From Arachnopeziza araneosa (lineage: Eukaryota > Ascomycota > Leotiomycetes > Helotiales > Arachnopezizaceae), in assembly GCA_003988855.1 (NCBI GenBank), contig QYAI01000033.1:219490-283489 (forward strand): DNA of 64,000 nucleotides, read 5' to 3'. Of this stretch, positions 34,505 to 47,228 are shown in pieces (position 1 is the first letter of the stretch; the number at the start of each line of letters is the position of its first letter). Under the pieces are notes generated by a model. That model was not told where the DNA came from. It did no database searches and saw only the letters and a program-made list of their open reading frames with translations. Made by a program: the position numbers and the translations under genes.

Positions 34505-36047
34505 ATAGCAATTCAGCAAGTATACGCCCTGACAGTCCCTATGTAAGCACCCCATTCATCTAACAATACGTCTACATTAACTGACGTACAAAGTGAACAT
34601 TCACTCATTTTGTTGTTTGTCTCGAAAAATGGATGCCAAAATCAGGAAACTTTCTTACTATCATGACGCGTTGTTAGTATGCTTGATTGATGATGAATGG
34701 GTCAAATGAATGAATTATCAGTGACTGGTTGACTGGTTGGTTGGATGGATGAGGGATGAATGGCTGGTTCATATGAGTTTCAAGTAAGATAAAACAAAAC
34801 GAAAAAGAAATCAAGAGACCTCTTGTTGCTTTTCGAGAAAGAGTGGAATTATATCATCCTATTACACCCTCTCCTGAAGACCGTAGAAACCCATGAATTC
34901 ATGATGAAAAGAAATGCTCGCCCTCTGCCGTGGAATAGGTAGATATATGCCATGAGTGCCCGTGCACCAGTATCCACCGTATCCGGCCCTCCAAACTCCA
35001 TGCGTTATTTCCTTTCCTTCCATACCGCTTTTCAGATCGTGCAACTTTTCCTCCCAGTGATCCCATCCTGCCATTTTCCTTTTGCCGCGTTCACGTGCTT
35101 TGTATATATGTACCCAGTCCAATCCATCAGAGTCAAACAAGCTGACCAAGCCAAGCTGATCAAGCCAGACAAGCCAGACAAGCCAGCCCAAGCCAATCCA
35201 AGCTGACCCGGTCCAACCAAGCCAAACTAACCTGGCCAACCAAGCCAACTTAATCCAATCAAGCCAATCCAAGCCAATCCACCCCAATCCGACCCAAGCC
35301 AACCAAACCAGCCTCCATGGCAACTTAACCCAACTTAACCAACCAAATTAGCCAGCCAGCTAGCCAGCCAGCCAGCCAGCCAACCTCCATGGCAATACCC
35401 ATGGTAATACCCGTACCAATGCCAACCTTGCCCGCGAGCACGATGTACAAGAAACCTATCTTATCGCTCAACCAACCACTCCGCGCATCGTCTACAGATC
35501 CGACCACGACGAACAACGAAAAAGGAGATACAAAATAAAGAAGAAACGGAGAGGATTACCATCCTCTTTCCCAATGTGCATTCGAGGGGATGGGTTTATA
35601 TGTGTGTGGATGTGGATGTGAGATGTTCGAATGGAGGGATGTGCATTTGGGGAGAATAGCACGGTGCTTTAAATGCGAGAGATACACCGACCCGGTGCTG
35701 CCGTGCCGTGGCGTGACAGGAACGGAGAAAGCATAAGTGCGGAAGTGATCCGGTGTGATGGATTGACCGCGACCGCGACCCGTGCCACAGGCAGGAGTCC
35801 AACGTACAAAGGGTGGGAAGGGGATTGCGTTGATGTGGATTAGATTAGATTGTGTTGAATTTCATTCTGGTGTGCTGAAGGGTGTGTGGTGATTGATCGG
35901 AGAAGTGAGGTGAAGTGAAGTGATGTTGCGTGTAGGAGAGTGCAATCCAGTGAGCAAGGAAAGGATATGTGAATTTAATGTGTGAAGGGTGGAAAGGTCG
36001 AGTTTATGAGAGCGTGGTGAGATGGATGGATGGATAGAGGAGGCTCG
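34505..36047. other. intergenic, low-complexity region
   Basis: No gene is recognised. It contains TGGT/ATGG-rich sequence near 34720-34770 and a degenerate CCAAG/CCAAT pentamer array at about 35130-35390. Confidence 0.45.
35130..35390. repeat. degenerate pentamer array (CCAAG, CCAAT, CCAGC)
   Basis: About 260 bp of imperfect 5-bp units in all combinations; it creates repetitive Trp/Leu/Gly frames on the minus strand that are not genes. Confidence 0.85.
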
Positions 36048-37237
36048 TTATTCGGCCGGTGGTGCCTCTTCAGCTGGGGGTGGAGGAGGGGGAGGACCGG
36101 AACCGCCGTCGGTTGCGGCGCTGCTTGCTCCTGTGTTTGGAGTGTTAGTACGAGTTAAACAATCTCCTCATATTCATCTCTTCTTCTCAAACTTCTCTCA
36201 TATCTCATATCTCATATCTCATCTCTCATCTCTCATCTCTGATCTCTCATCTCTCATCTCTGATCTCTCATCTCTCATCTCTCATCTCTCATCTCTCATC
36301 TCTCCCTTCTTTCCTTTTTCTTCTCTCTCAAGATCTCCTCTCTTCAGATCTCCACCACGCCTTGAAAAGGAAAAAGATAAAGGAATTGTATAGCTTCAGA
36401 ATCAGAAAACTCACTCCTCTTCCTCCCCTTCCTCTTCTTCTTCCGCTTCAGCTTCAAGGTCCGCGCGCGCAGGTGGTAGATGTAGAGCACGCCGAGGAGG
36501 AGCGACAGGCCGCCAATGACGCCGATGATGATGCCGGCGATGGAGGCGGGCGGGATGCCATTGGTCTGCGACTGCACGATGTATATTAGCTCATGCTGAT
36601 CCCCACCACCGATCTGCCGTGGAAAGGATAGGATAGGATGTGATATCAGCGTCCGCAGGTGATGCAAGCAAGCAACGAAGAGAAGGAGGCATTACCTCTC
36701 CGTTCCAGAATCGAGCGCTGAGGAGGTGCGGGCCGAGTGGGTTCTAGGGCAGCGTTTCAGGACCGGGCCGTTCCGTGCGTGCAGCGATGCCACCCCCTGG
36801 TGTTGGGAGCGGAGGGAGAGGAAAGGAGAGAAGAGATAAGAGAAAGAGAAAAGAAACAGCGGATAACTTACCTGGATCGTGGAATCGACGGACACTGTAT
36901 CGTGGACCGCAGGCGTCGCGGTAGGGTATGAGTCGCCCAGTGTCACGGTGCTGGTGTAGACCCGCTGCGCCTGAGTGATGGTCAGGGTCACGGGATAGGG
37001 GTTCTTGGTCGGGGTGTCTTTCTCCTCGTCTCCGTCCCTATTGGTGTTCTCGCTCTTCACCCCATTCTTCTCATCTTCCTGCTCGTCCGCCGCCGCCGTG
37101 ACAATCTCAACCACCGTCGCCGTCGCACTCTCATTCTCAGTCTGATGTCCATTTCCCGGGCTGGTTCTGCCGTTGCTGGGAGGGTCGTCGTCTGGGTCCG
37201 CCGCAGGGACACGCCGGGGCGCCCTTATTGGTGACAT
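36048..37237 (-). CDS. single-pass membrane protein with acidic/Thr-rich N-terminal region
   Basis: Four exons, 37237-36872, 36743-36696, 36613-36415 and 36130-36048, give 231 aa; the 283-bp last intron has a perfect TACTAAC branch site and contains a CTCAT minisatellite. Residues 1-130 are polar with acidic patches and VTLTITQAQRVYTSTVTLGD. The 16-aa second exon (NPLGPHLLSARFWNGE) is followed by a transmembrane helix (PASIAGIIIGVIGGLSLLLG) and a very basic stretch (KLKRKKKRKGRKR). The tail is Pro-rich (PPPPPPPAEEAPPAE). The order resembles fungal wall-sensor or Mid2-like proteins, but no family is certain. The start is uncertain: ATG 37237 is the first in frame, and no signal peptide precedes it, so an upstream exon may be missing. 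Confidence 0.6.
36190..36305. repeat. TCATCTC/TCTGATC minisatellite
   Basis: Tandem 7-bp units TCTCATC with TCTGATC variants, preceded by TCTCATA units; the reverse complement of the array at 19355-19580. It lies within the last intron of the flanking membrane-protein gene. Confidence 0.95.
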
Positions 37238-38266
37238 ATCGGGGCCCTGGCTTCGCTCACCCAGAAATGCGGCGTGTTGCGCGAGAGGAGGGGATCTGCG
37301 GTTGCAGTGGCTGGATCCGGAGAGCGCGAGTCTCGCATCTTCGTTGATTAGGACATGGAACCGGCTGCCTCTCTTCAATCTCTGTGCTCCCCTTCGATCG
37401 CAGGAGTCCGGAGGAGCAAAGAGGTCCACTCGCCCTCATCATATACTTATGCGCCAGCAAATCCCCTCATTCTCCCGCTCCGCAAAAGCAAGCGGCAGCC
37501 TCGTCGGAACGATTGGGTTTCTGCGCATGCCCGTCCGCGCTGATTAGTCCTGGTAAATATATCAGACGCATCGTACATTGCGCGCCGACTTCATTGGTGC
37601 CCAAGCACCGACATGGCCCCTTTACCCACGGCCGCTGGGACAGGCTCGCTTGGGTGCTCGCTTCTGCCCGATGCAATGTACAACAACATCCAGCCGCAAA
37701 TGAGCGAGTCAGGAGGAAAGCCTCATGTAGCATTCGCTGGCAAGACCGCATTCCAGCCCGTGGATCTCGTCGTTATTTGTGTGCGCGCGGGTCCGGTATT
37801 TGACGGCGGCGCGAGATAGGACGGCCATCTGCAGGTCGATGAATGCAGCTGCCGGACGTCAGGAGAGGAGGCACGGCTTGGGAAAGCGTGTGTAAAGCAG
37901 AGATGATCATTTGAGAGAGGGGGGTGGGGGAACGTGGGATGGGAACAGAGGATTTCGAGGCTGTTGGCCTGAGGTGGTAGCTATTGGTCCATGATCATCT
38001 CGAAATTCCGATCAGATCCAGATCAATACCTCCCTCTCCATGCCAACGACTTCCCATCCTTCATTCCCAGCGTCGTGTTCTGTGAATTCATCTAATCTAT
38101 CTATTCGTTGTCACTGTCGACTCCAATCGATCTCTGCTTCCATGCATTCTTCCACACCCTTCTCTGAAGGCTCCCCTGAAACGTCATCATCTCAAACAGA
38201 TCAAACCATTCTTGGAGAGCGTCTTGACCACTCTGGAGAGAGCACGAATCATCATCACCACCATCA

Positions 38267-41200
38267 TCATACACCCTCCTCTTCCACCTTCTCCTTGTCC
38301 TTCCACTCATCCTCATCGTCACCATCCGCATCCACTTCGCCGCCCTCGAGCGCGGCCTCGAAGTTCTTGAAGAATCGCACCGCGTCGTATCCATCCGGTC
38401 CGTTGGTGTACGTCAACCCCCCACATCCCTCTCTCCACATCCTCTTCGCCTCCTCCGGTCTCCCCTCGTGCCAGAGTGCCTCGGCGAACCGGTTCTGCGC
38501 TTTCAACGTCTCGGGATGCTTGGCCCCGAGGGCGCGCTTGTAACCACTCCAGTTGCGACTGAAGCTCTCAGTCGCACAGCAGTCCGTCTTGAACGCCGTG
38601 GACTGTGAGAGGTGAGTAGCGGCTTGGAGAGTCGTCTGGTGCTCGGCGCCGAAGATGAGCGAGAGTTGGAGGAAGGATTGGGATGTGAGCGTGATGATCT
38701 CAGAGGTGGGAGGAGATGCCGAGGGTGCGAGGCGCAATACCTCGCCTTTATAGCTCATGGAAACGAGAGTGTCGGGGTGAGAATTACCAAGCGTGGATTG
38801 GCGTTGCTGCAAAACAGAAGAGATGGCTTCAATTGCTTCCTCGTGCTGACCTGTACCGCTGAGAACCAGAGCGCGGAGGTGCAAGGAATCAAGAGTTTCC
38901 GAGTGTGTCGCACTGAGTGTCTCTATCCTTTGGTTCAAGACTTCTTCGGAGAGGGACGCGGCGGCTTGAGGACCATCACGGATGTAAAGAAGATATGCAA
39001 GATCATGCTTGGTGCTCAAGGTTTCGGGGTGAGTTGCTGCATTTGTCCAAGGTCCGTTTGATCGTGCTGTGAGAACAGAATTGTATAAGTCCTCGGCAGT
39101 GTTGTAGTTGCCTCGTAACAGATGGACCCTCGCGAGATCGCTGCGACATTGCCATACGATAGGATGCTTGGCTCCTAGACTCGTACTCAACTTCTCCATC
39201 GCAGCGTTGATCATGGTTTCTGCCTCCTCCAGATCATGCAGTGTGATTGCTTTGGTGAGTAAGACTCTCCCTTTGAGAGATCGACTGAGCTCAGTATCCG
39301 GATGCTGATTGCCTAACACCTTCTCTCGACCAAGTACAGCGGTGGAGATAAAACTCAATGCTTGATCCATCTTCCCACCACGCAGCAGAATCTCAGCAAG
39401 GTGATGGCACGTAGAGAGGGTGTTTGCATTACCGGGCCCCAAACTCGTGCTGCGCTCAGTCAATGCTCGTCGAGCCTCAACTTCCGCCTCGCGATATTTC
39501 CCCTGTGCCATTAGTATACTCGCTAGATCCTCACTCGCAAGCGAGATATCATATTTCGCCTGTCGCCACGGCGGAAGATTCAACTCCCGGAAGATTGTCA
39601 CTGTCGATTCGTACTTGTACACACAATTATGCATATCGGTCCGGGCCAGCATGCGCTGCTTCCACACCCAACCCACCGTCCCCTCTTCAACATCGAATTT
39701 GGAAAGTAGATCAGAGACTTCGCTGTAGCGTGCAAATTTCTCGAGGAGAGCAACTTGCGATTGGAGGATATGGTACATGCTGCTTGGAACCGGATCGGGG
39801 AGGACGGAGCGCGCTAGTACGGCCATTTTCAGTGCGTCGTGGAACATGCCGCGACGTTTGAAGAAGGCTGTTTCCCGGTGGTAGATGGTCGCGGCGGCGG
39901 TTTTGAGACCCTCCGAATGTAAATCGTAGTTGGTGATGAGGTGGGAGAATGTGTCTTTCCACCAGGCGCGACTCTCGATTTTGGCGTCGGGGTACCGTTT
40001 GGAGAATAACAAGATCGTATCCTCGTGCCATTTTCGCTGCTCGATCAGATGCGGTGACGAGTCGAGGGGTTGTTGTGAGCTGATGAGTTTGTGCATGGTG
40101 AGATAGACGAGGGGGTGCAGGGTAAGCGTCTGGGTCTGAGCGTCTTCAGTGATGAGAAGATATTGAGTGAGGATGTGAAGCGTGATGATCATTTCCAAGG
40201 CATCGATTCCTGAGAACATACTTTTGGGTACAGATATCCCACCGAGAAAGTAGATTTGGTACAGCATCTTGCTGGGTCCTTCGGGGAACCCGGCTCTAAA
40301 CCCTAGAATGTCAATGACTCCGGTACCAAAGATGCACATATGAGGCGGAGGTGCGGGTATTAGTGGTGGTACAGCTCCAAAGAGGCGAAGTTTTGAATCA
40401 TCACTCTTCTGATACAACTCCAAAAATTGCGATATCTTCATCCCGGTCCGATTGATAGTTGGTATAATTTGCATCATGCCTCGCGGGTTATTGTTCAGGA
40501 GCTTGCACAATTCATGCAGCTGCGCCTCCGTAGCATTGGTTTTGGCCAAGGTATCCAGTCTTTCCCGGAATAAGTGTACCACAGCCTTTGCCTCGAGATG
40601 AGGAAACTCGAGGACTTCGTGAAGACCAACGACTTGGCGAGCATTGTATGCACTTCGCGTGATGAGGATGATGGTTCCAGCAAAGTTGTGCAGCTGGGGG
40701 ATGACCGGGAGAAGATCTTGAAAATTATTTCCAGTGTCGACGATCAAAACGCAGTCGGATGAGTATTCGGCTTTGATCCACTCGTCGAGCTGAGTTCCAG
40801 CTGCTGCAGTTGATGTCTGTCCATCCCTTGTGAGAAGATCCTCGGGACGAAACCAGAATATCGGTGTGAGAGGTGAAAGATGTTTCAGTTTGTACGCGAA
40901 TTCCAAGAGTGCTTCTGTTTTTCTGCGAAAAGGTCAGTACTCTCACTAGCAATGCAAAATATATGAAAGCAACTCACCCAATACCACCCAAACCCACGAC
41001 TCCAATTCTCGCCTTCCTCTCCTTCTTCCACATAGCCAACACAGCTCGCAGACTGTCCTCCCTCCCAAGAAACTCCTGGTTCCTGGCGACGGGCAGACAG
41101 AAAGCTGTCTTGACCGACTGCACCTTCTTCTCACTCTCACTCCTCGTAGCGATTGGTCTCATATCATCCACCTTCTTCTCCACTCCCTGCAATCGTTTAC

Positions 41201-41633
41201 TCACGTAGTCTAAACTCGTGAGCAGAAAGTGCGTAGCCTCACTCAGCTGCAGTGCCACTGAACGACCTTCTTGCTGCATAGCGGCTACTCTCTCCTCAAC
41301 ATTCTCTGGTTGTTCAGGAGGCGAGCTCGCTCCTGGATCTGCCTCAGCGCCTCGGATCGCTGTCTTTGCTTCTGGCATCTTCCCGGCCGCTTGCATTGTG
41401 ACTGCGAGGTTGGCCGGGGTTGGTGTAGGTGGAGTATGGACTACTTCATCCATATTGCCGGCTTCGGTCTCCTCGGAGTCTGTGATTTGCAATTGCGTAT
41501 TGGACCCGTCGTCCGATCCAAGGGTCCGAAGGGTGAGTTCTGTAGGGGCGAGAAGGAGATTCAGATCAGATGATGATGCTTCGTTCTGCGCTGACGTTTC
41601 GAACGATGGCGTTTGGGATCCCGAGGTCGCCAT
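38267..41633 (-). CDS. NB-ARC/TPR STAND protein (NLR-like)
   Basis: Two exons, 41633-40978 and 40922-38267, give 1103 aa in exact frame. The N-terminal 190 residues are Ser/Thr/Glu-rich, then a helical stretch (EATHFLLTSLDYVSKRLQG). The nucleotide-binding domain begins NQEFLGREDSLRAVL; its Walker A, GVVGLGGIGKTEALLEFAY, is split by the 55-bp intron inside the last Gly codon. A Walker B-like SDCVLIVDTGNN and a sensor TIILITRSAYNARQV follow. The C-terminal half is built of TPR-type units (KYREAEVEARRALTERSTSL, GNQHPDTELSRSLKGRVLL, GNSHPDTLVSMSYKGEVL). Fungal STAND proteins of this layout act in cytoplasmic surveillance and incompatibility; the effector end here is not a recognised death or enzymatic domain. 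Walker B ends in TGNN rather than the usual NADD-type acidic pair. No disabling lesion seen. Confidence 0.88.
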
Positions 41634-42364
41634 GCCGATGCGGGAAGACAGAAGAAGAGGAGGAGATGTGTGATGCAGTCCATTTTGCTCTCTCGCCGTG
41701 CAAACAAGTATGTTTATATGAATGTTGTCGTGGCAAGCCACTGAATTTAGGTCTCCATATGCTGGATGATGGCAGTATGAGTCGTTCAGAAAGCCATTGA
41801 GGCAAAAAGATACGCAACTACTAGGCGGTAAACAAAGGTACGAAAGCGTGGTTCATTGAGCGACCAAGCAGCCGTTTCCCCGGCGGTTGGCTTGCATGAT
41901 CGATTCAATAGAAAACAAGTTTGTCAATTGAGTCTCGTGAGGCTGGCTATGAAAGTTTTTTCTGGCCTATCACTTGATGGGGCAGGAAGACTCAGCCTGC
42001 TTTCGAAGATGAGTTGGCAGGTTGGGCTGAAGGCCTCGGTCACGTGGTTGCTGTGCTGGACAACGGCCCACCATGAAATGATGAACTATTCGACGAAACC
42101 ATTTAAGACATTACCAATGCTGAGAGACAGAACGATGAAGTGGTTGAGACAGGGGTTCCACTCGGAATCGTAGGAGTGGCGATGAAAATAAAGCGGATAA
42201 AAGTAAGAAAGGAGTATGGAGAAGGGTTTCGATTTCTCAGGAGCCGCCTAATGCGCATCTGCTTATCCAATATAATTATACCTAATAGTGGATATTCCAA
42301 AGCGCCCAACGCCACGCAGGATGCCAATGCTCAATGCAAACCTCTAAAAGTAGACGTGGCGTTT
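41634..42364. other. intergenic region, no gene seen
   Basis: About 730 bp between two minus-strand genes: the NB-ARC/TPR promoter and the MFS terminator region. Confidence 0.4.
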
Positions 42365-44366
42365 TCACTTTACGTCAATACTCGGTGTTTCCTTTTTGCC
42401 AGTATTTGGGCGGCTTCCTTCCAGTGTTGTTTGATCGCCTGCTTTAGCCTCAACATCAACAGCCTTCTTCTTCTTTCCCATCTCTTGGCCACCCTCCTTC
42501 AATCCCTTCACACTCCTCCATTCCATCGTCAGCCCTCCGAGAATAGAAGCAGCCGTGCAACCAATTGCCAACTTGAAAACATTACTCAACGCGTGATTAT
42601 AACCTACTAGCACGGCATGTAATTGACTTGCAGGTACCAGATTACGGAGATCGGTCGCACCGGTATGAATGATCATTTGCGGCGAGACGTCGGCTAGAGG
42701 TGAGAGCTGGGAGATGAGCGAAGTTGTGAATATTGTTTGACCGATAGAAATGAATAACGCTCCTCCTAAGCCTCGGAAGAAAAACATGATGGCGACACCA
42801 GTCATGACGTCTGCGTTCTTGAGTGCAGTTTGAGCTGCCATGCCGGCTTGTTGCATGCCGAGACCAAGACCGAAACCGAAAAGGAGTTGATACCCGATCC
42901 ACTGTCCTTCGCTGGTGTTGACCTTCCAGGAAGAGATGAGACCTGCACCGATAGACATGATAGCTGAACAGGCGATCATTTGAGGAACGTAGTAGCCTGT
43001 CTTTTTGGTTATGACTCCTGAGATTATGGTGCCGAAGACAAGGGGGAGAACGAGCGGGATGGTGTCGACTCCCGAACGGACAGCTGAGTAACCTCTAATA
43101 GCTTGGAACCAGATAGGGACAAAATAGACCATGATCATCATGCCTCCTGGGGTTACAAGGGAGAAATAGACCCCTGATAAGATAGATCGTTGATTTATGA
43201 TCCGGATGGGTACGGTGGCGTTTTCGCCCATCTTGATCTGAATGTAGATGAAAATCGCTATGAGAATTGCGGCTAGGATGAAGAGAACTATGATGCGAGG
43301 ATTGCTCCAGGGATAAGTGGCGCCTCCCCATTGAAGAGCTAATAAGAGACAAACAATGCCGGGTAAGAAGACAATGGAACCAAAAGGATCAAGTCGCATG
43401 ATCTTCTCACGAGTGGTAAGAGTCCGTTTGGTGGTGACTTTGGACGTAATGAGGATCAGAATGACTACAATAACTACAGCTCCAATCGGAAGATTTATGT
43501 AGAAACACCCTGTCATAAAATTAGCATCAAAAACCGCTAGTGTTGGAGCTCTGAAGCTTAGTAATTGTTCCAAGAGCAGCGTTTCAAAGGTACGAAGTAT
43601 GTAACTCTTGGAACAACTAAGCTCCTGAACTCTGATAGAAATGAATAGTAACACATAGTGAGAAAGGTCTTACATCTCCAGCTCACATGTGTGGTAAAAG
43701 CTCCTCCAACTAGAGGTCCCAAGATTGATGCAATGCCGAATACAGCTCCAAAAATCCCTTGATATGTGGGGCGTTTGTGTAGCGGAATCGAGAGTACCAT
43801 GATGTTGACGGTTCCGGAGAAGATTCCTGCACCTCCAAGACCAGCTAGAGCTCGACCTACGATGAAGGCTTTGGAGGTAGGTGCTGTTGCACAGACTATT
43901 GACTAGATGGCGGTAAGTAAAAACAGAGAAGAATGAAGAGCAAACTTACCCCAAGTTCAAATAGCGCAATGGCTCCAACTAGAATCCATTTTGGGGAGTA
44001 GAAAGTGTAAATACGGCCATAGATGAGTTGGAAAGCGCAGTTGGTCAGAAGGTAAGCCGAAGCGTACCAACCAACATCTGTAACGGAGTGAAACTCATCA
44101 GTGATCTTCGGGATGGCTGTTCCGAGGATAGTTGTGTCCTATGGAGGTCAGTAAATAATGTTCATGCAGCGGGGTACACTCACCAGAGCAACGAGGAACA
44201 TTGAAAGCCATGCCGCCAGCAGGATAGTGGCTAGTTTCAGGCCATGGGGGTAATCATCCTCATCGTCTTCCTTTGCAGCTACAGCTACTTCATCACTTAA
44301 AGTTGGCTCTTGCTTCTCAGTTGCCGTCTCGGGCACCGATTCGAGCTCTTTAGCCGTATCTGACAT
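42365..44366 (-). CDS. MFS multidrug/toxin-type exporter (DHA2, 14 TM)
   Basis: Four exons, 44366-44184, 44138-43950, 43902-43674 and 43509-42365, give 581 aa in exact frame. After an acidic N-terminal tail the protein shows the drug:H+ antiporter-2 pattern: [20 protein letters not shown] in TM1, [20 protein letters not shown], a [15 protein letters not shown] segment, and motif C as [35 protein letters not shown] follows, then at least eight further hydrophobic segments. The tail is basic and Lys-rich. Such plasma-membrane transporters export toxic compounds or self-made metabolites. It lies head to head with a Zn2Cys6 regulator 692 bp away, a classical arrangement for a regulator and its target, but no biosynthetic gene is beside them, so drug or plant-compound export is as likely as metabolite export. 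The gene looks intact. Confidence 0.92.
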
Positions 44367-45058
44367 AGGGTTTTGTCGTTGGGATAGTTAGGGGATGGGA
44401 AAGATATGAGATGAAGGGTCAAGAGAGCGACAATGAAGTGGATGACAAAAGAGAGGGAAGGGATAGGAAGAAGAGGAGAGGTTTATAGTTAGTTTAGATG
44501 CAATCTTAGATGTCATGTCGACTCTGGCCTAACGCGTCAACAGATTGAATTTGCGGAAGATTCTAAGACAAGCCTCGACCTTCGGACCCTTCGTTCGGGA
44601 GCTTGAAAGTGCCGCAGGGGGGTATTATCAAAGCGGCGTCCAAGATTGGTAAAGCGGCAACATCAAGAGATCAAGTCTTGAGCTACAGAGCACGGTCCGT
44701 AAGATCTGAAAGGCTTTGAGAAAGAGTTAGTGGATAGAAAGCAAGGCAGCCTTTCATCTAATCCCATTCTGTAGCCAAAATGTTATTGCCTTGATTAAAA
44801 GGTTGATGTTGTGGTAAAAGTGGATTTCCTGGTGAGGCGACACTTCTCCAGCCCCTATCACAACCAAGCTACTCAATTTCTCGGGACCGAACAACACCCG
44901 AACCTTCACCTCGGTCACCTTTTGACTGCGCTTTCGGCACCTGACATTCCTCCGTCTTATAATAATAATGATACGGCCCCGTAGTAGGCAGTTATTCTTT
45001 CTCAGTCCTGCCTAGTCCATTGTTGTTCGTCTGCTGAACTTTCAGACGTGGCTCCACC
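44367..45058. promoter_or_regulatory. shared divergent promoter of MFS exporter and Zn2Cys6 regulator
   Basis: The 692 bp between two divergent start codons must hold both promoters. CGG-type half sites expected for a Zn2Cys6 protein occur (for example TTCGGACC near 44581, TCTCGGGACCGAA near 44880), but I cannot assign a specific operator. An ATAATAATAATGATA stretch lies near 44960. Confidence 0.5.
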
Positions 45059-47228
45059 ATGCAAGCCTCGCAAGCCAAGACGACCGTTCCCGATCCAGCA
45101 GAGTCTCCCAAAATCACCCGAGGACATTCTTGCACCCTATGTCAACAAAGAAAGGTCAAGTGCGACAAACAAAAGCCCTGCTCGAATTGTATCAAAGCAC
45201 GTGCCGAGTGTGTTCCCTCGGCCCCTACTCAACCCCGCCGGCGGAAGAGAAAGTTGTCCGAAACAGACTTGACTGATAGATTGAAGAGATATGAGCATCT
45301 GCTGCGAAAAAATGGTATCAAGATTGAAGATGGCGAAGCCGATGTCGAGGAGATTTCAGAGTTGACGCAGAGACATCCCCTACGTGACGTCTTCCTTGCG
45401 CCGCATCCTGGAGCTCCTCATCATCCAAGAAACAGACGTCCAGTAACAGGAGCCTTATTCTCAAATAAAGATAATTCCCATTATGTTGAGAAGTATGTTG
45501 TTCATCTCGGGATTAGCATCTGCTGATAGTAGCAGCACTCTTTGGGAGAATTTGAGAGACGAGATCCAGGCCCCAGAAGCGTTACCTACCTCGTCCGATG
45601 AGGAGATGAGCGAGCCTTCAGCATTTCCGCACCCAGAGAATCTTCTCATGGCTTCTGGGATAGCAACGAAAGACCTCAGTTCTTGTCATCCTGCCCCCGT
45701 CCATATCTTCAGATTGTGGCAAGTTTTTCTCGATAACGTTAATCCTTTGACCAAAGTTTTTCATGCTCCAACCGTCCAACAGATGGTTTTAGATGCTACA
45801 GCAGACCTATCGAAAGTCCCGAAGCATATCGAGGCTCTGATGTTCAATATATATCTTCTTTCAGTTTCCTCCCTTGGGAGTGATGACTGTGAAACCTTGT
45901 TCGGAGAGTCTCGACAAAATTTACTCGCCAAGTATTTATATGGTGCCCAACAGTCGTTGATCAATGCAAGATTCCTAAAATCGTTGAACATTATTACTTT
46001 ACAATCTTTAATTCTATATATTATGGGAGTTCGCAATATTTACGATCCACATACTCTTTGGGTCCTCACTGGTGCTACAGTACGGATTTCACAAAGACTA
46101 GGACTTCATCGTGATGGTGCGAGTCACAATATATCACCTTTCGAAGCTGAAATTCGAAGGCGTACCTGGTGGTCAGTTGTATTTCAAGATGGTCATTCGT
46201 CCAAGTTGGCCGGAGCTGGTTTCCCCGCTTGGCTGGCTAAGTTCGACACCAAGATTCCACTCAACATCAGTGATAGTGATCTAAGTCCTGGAATGAAGGA
46301 ACCTCCGACTGAGAAGGAGGGAGCAACAGAAATGCTCTTTTGCTGCCTTAGATACGAAACTGCACATACTCTCCGTAGTGCGAGGCCTCACAGAAAACCT
46401 GGTGATCCTGTCTGGGAAGTAGCAACCAGCAGTGATCTACTTCAAGAGAAGGATAAAGCTATCAATGAACTCGAATCTCGATTCGAACAGAGGTTCCTCC
46501 GACACTGCGATCCTTCCATTCCACTACACTTCCTCTGCATCTTCGTCGCCAAATCAGTTGTCTCTATCATGCGTATTATGGCCCACCATCCTCGACAATA
46601 TCCTGACAAGGGGGCAAGTATGCCACAAGCTGAGAAGGATATGCTGTTCGCCGAAAGCTTGAAGCAGATTGAGTATGACGCCTTAGGTCATGATACTAAA
46701 ATGATCAAAGGGTTCCGATGGCACATCACCTCTCACTTTCAACTTGATGCTTTTATCTATCTTATCTCCGAGCTTCAACATCGAACAACTGGTGAGCAAG
46801 TCGACCGCGCCTGGCAACAAGTCAGATTTGCATTTGACAATCGTCCTGAAATGCTTACCGGCTCCAAGAATAGCCTTTACACCGCCATCGGAAATCTTGC
46901 TCTCAAAGCTTGGAAGAAGAGAGAAGAGGCTGTGGGCACTTTTAATGAGCCACCAAGATTTATTATCAAACTCCGGGAACAACGTAATATCCCAACTCCC
47001 CAGCCAGTAACACAGCTTCAAGAGAACCAATCACAACCTGTGAATTCACAAACATTTGGGCCCATGCCACCAATGAACAATGAGCTGTGGAACAATGCAG
47101 AGTTCACTTTTGGGAGTGAGATGTTGATGCCTGAAATCTCTCCGATGAACTGGGAATATTGGCAAACATTGATAGACTTGCCAGCTTATCAAGGTGGTCA
47201 TATGGAACAACAGAATTGGTTTTCTTGA
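45059..47228 (+). CDS. Zn(II)2Cys6 transcription factor with fungal-specific TF domain
   Basis: Two exons, 45059-45492 and 45530-47228, give 710 aa; the intron is very short (37 bp) but closes the frame (EK/N-S-S). The zinc cluster is complete: SCTLCQQRKVKCDKQKP then CSNCIKARAEC, followed by a basic linker (RRRKRKLSE) and a short coiled coil (DLTDRLKRYEHLLRKNG) for dimerisation. The middle homology domain is clear: PVHIFRLWQVFLDNVNPLTK, TLWVLTGATVRISQRLGLHR, and EAEIRRRTWWSVVFQDGH. The C-terminal part is Gln/Pro/Met-rich and probably activates. It would bind CGG half-sites in the nucleus and probably controls the divergent MFS exporter. The gene looks intact. Confidence 0.92.

Noticed and set aside
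34862..35323. Trp/Leu-repeat frame on the minus strand
   Set aside because: Produced by the CCAAG/CCAAT pentamer array.
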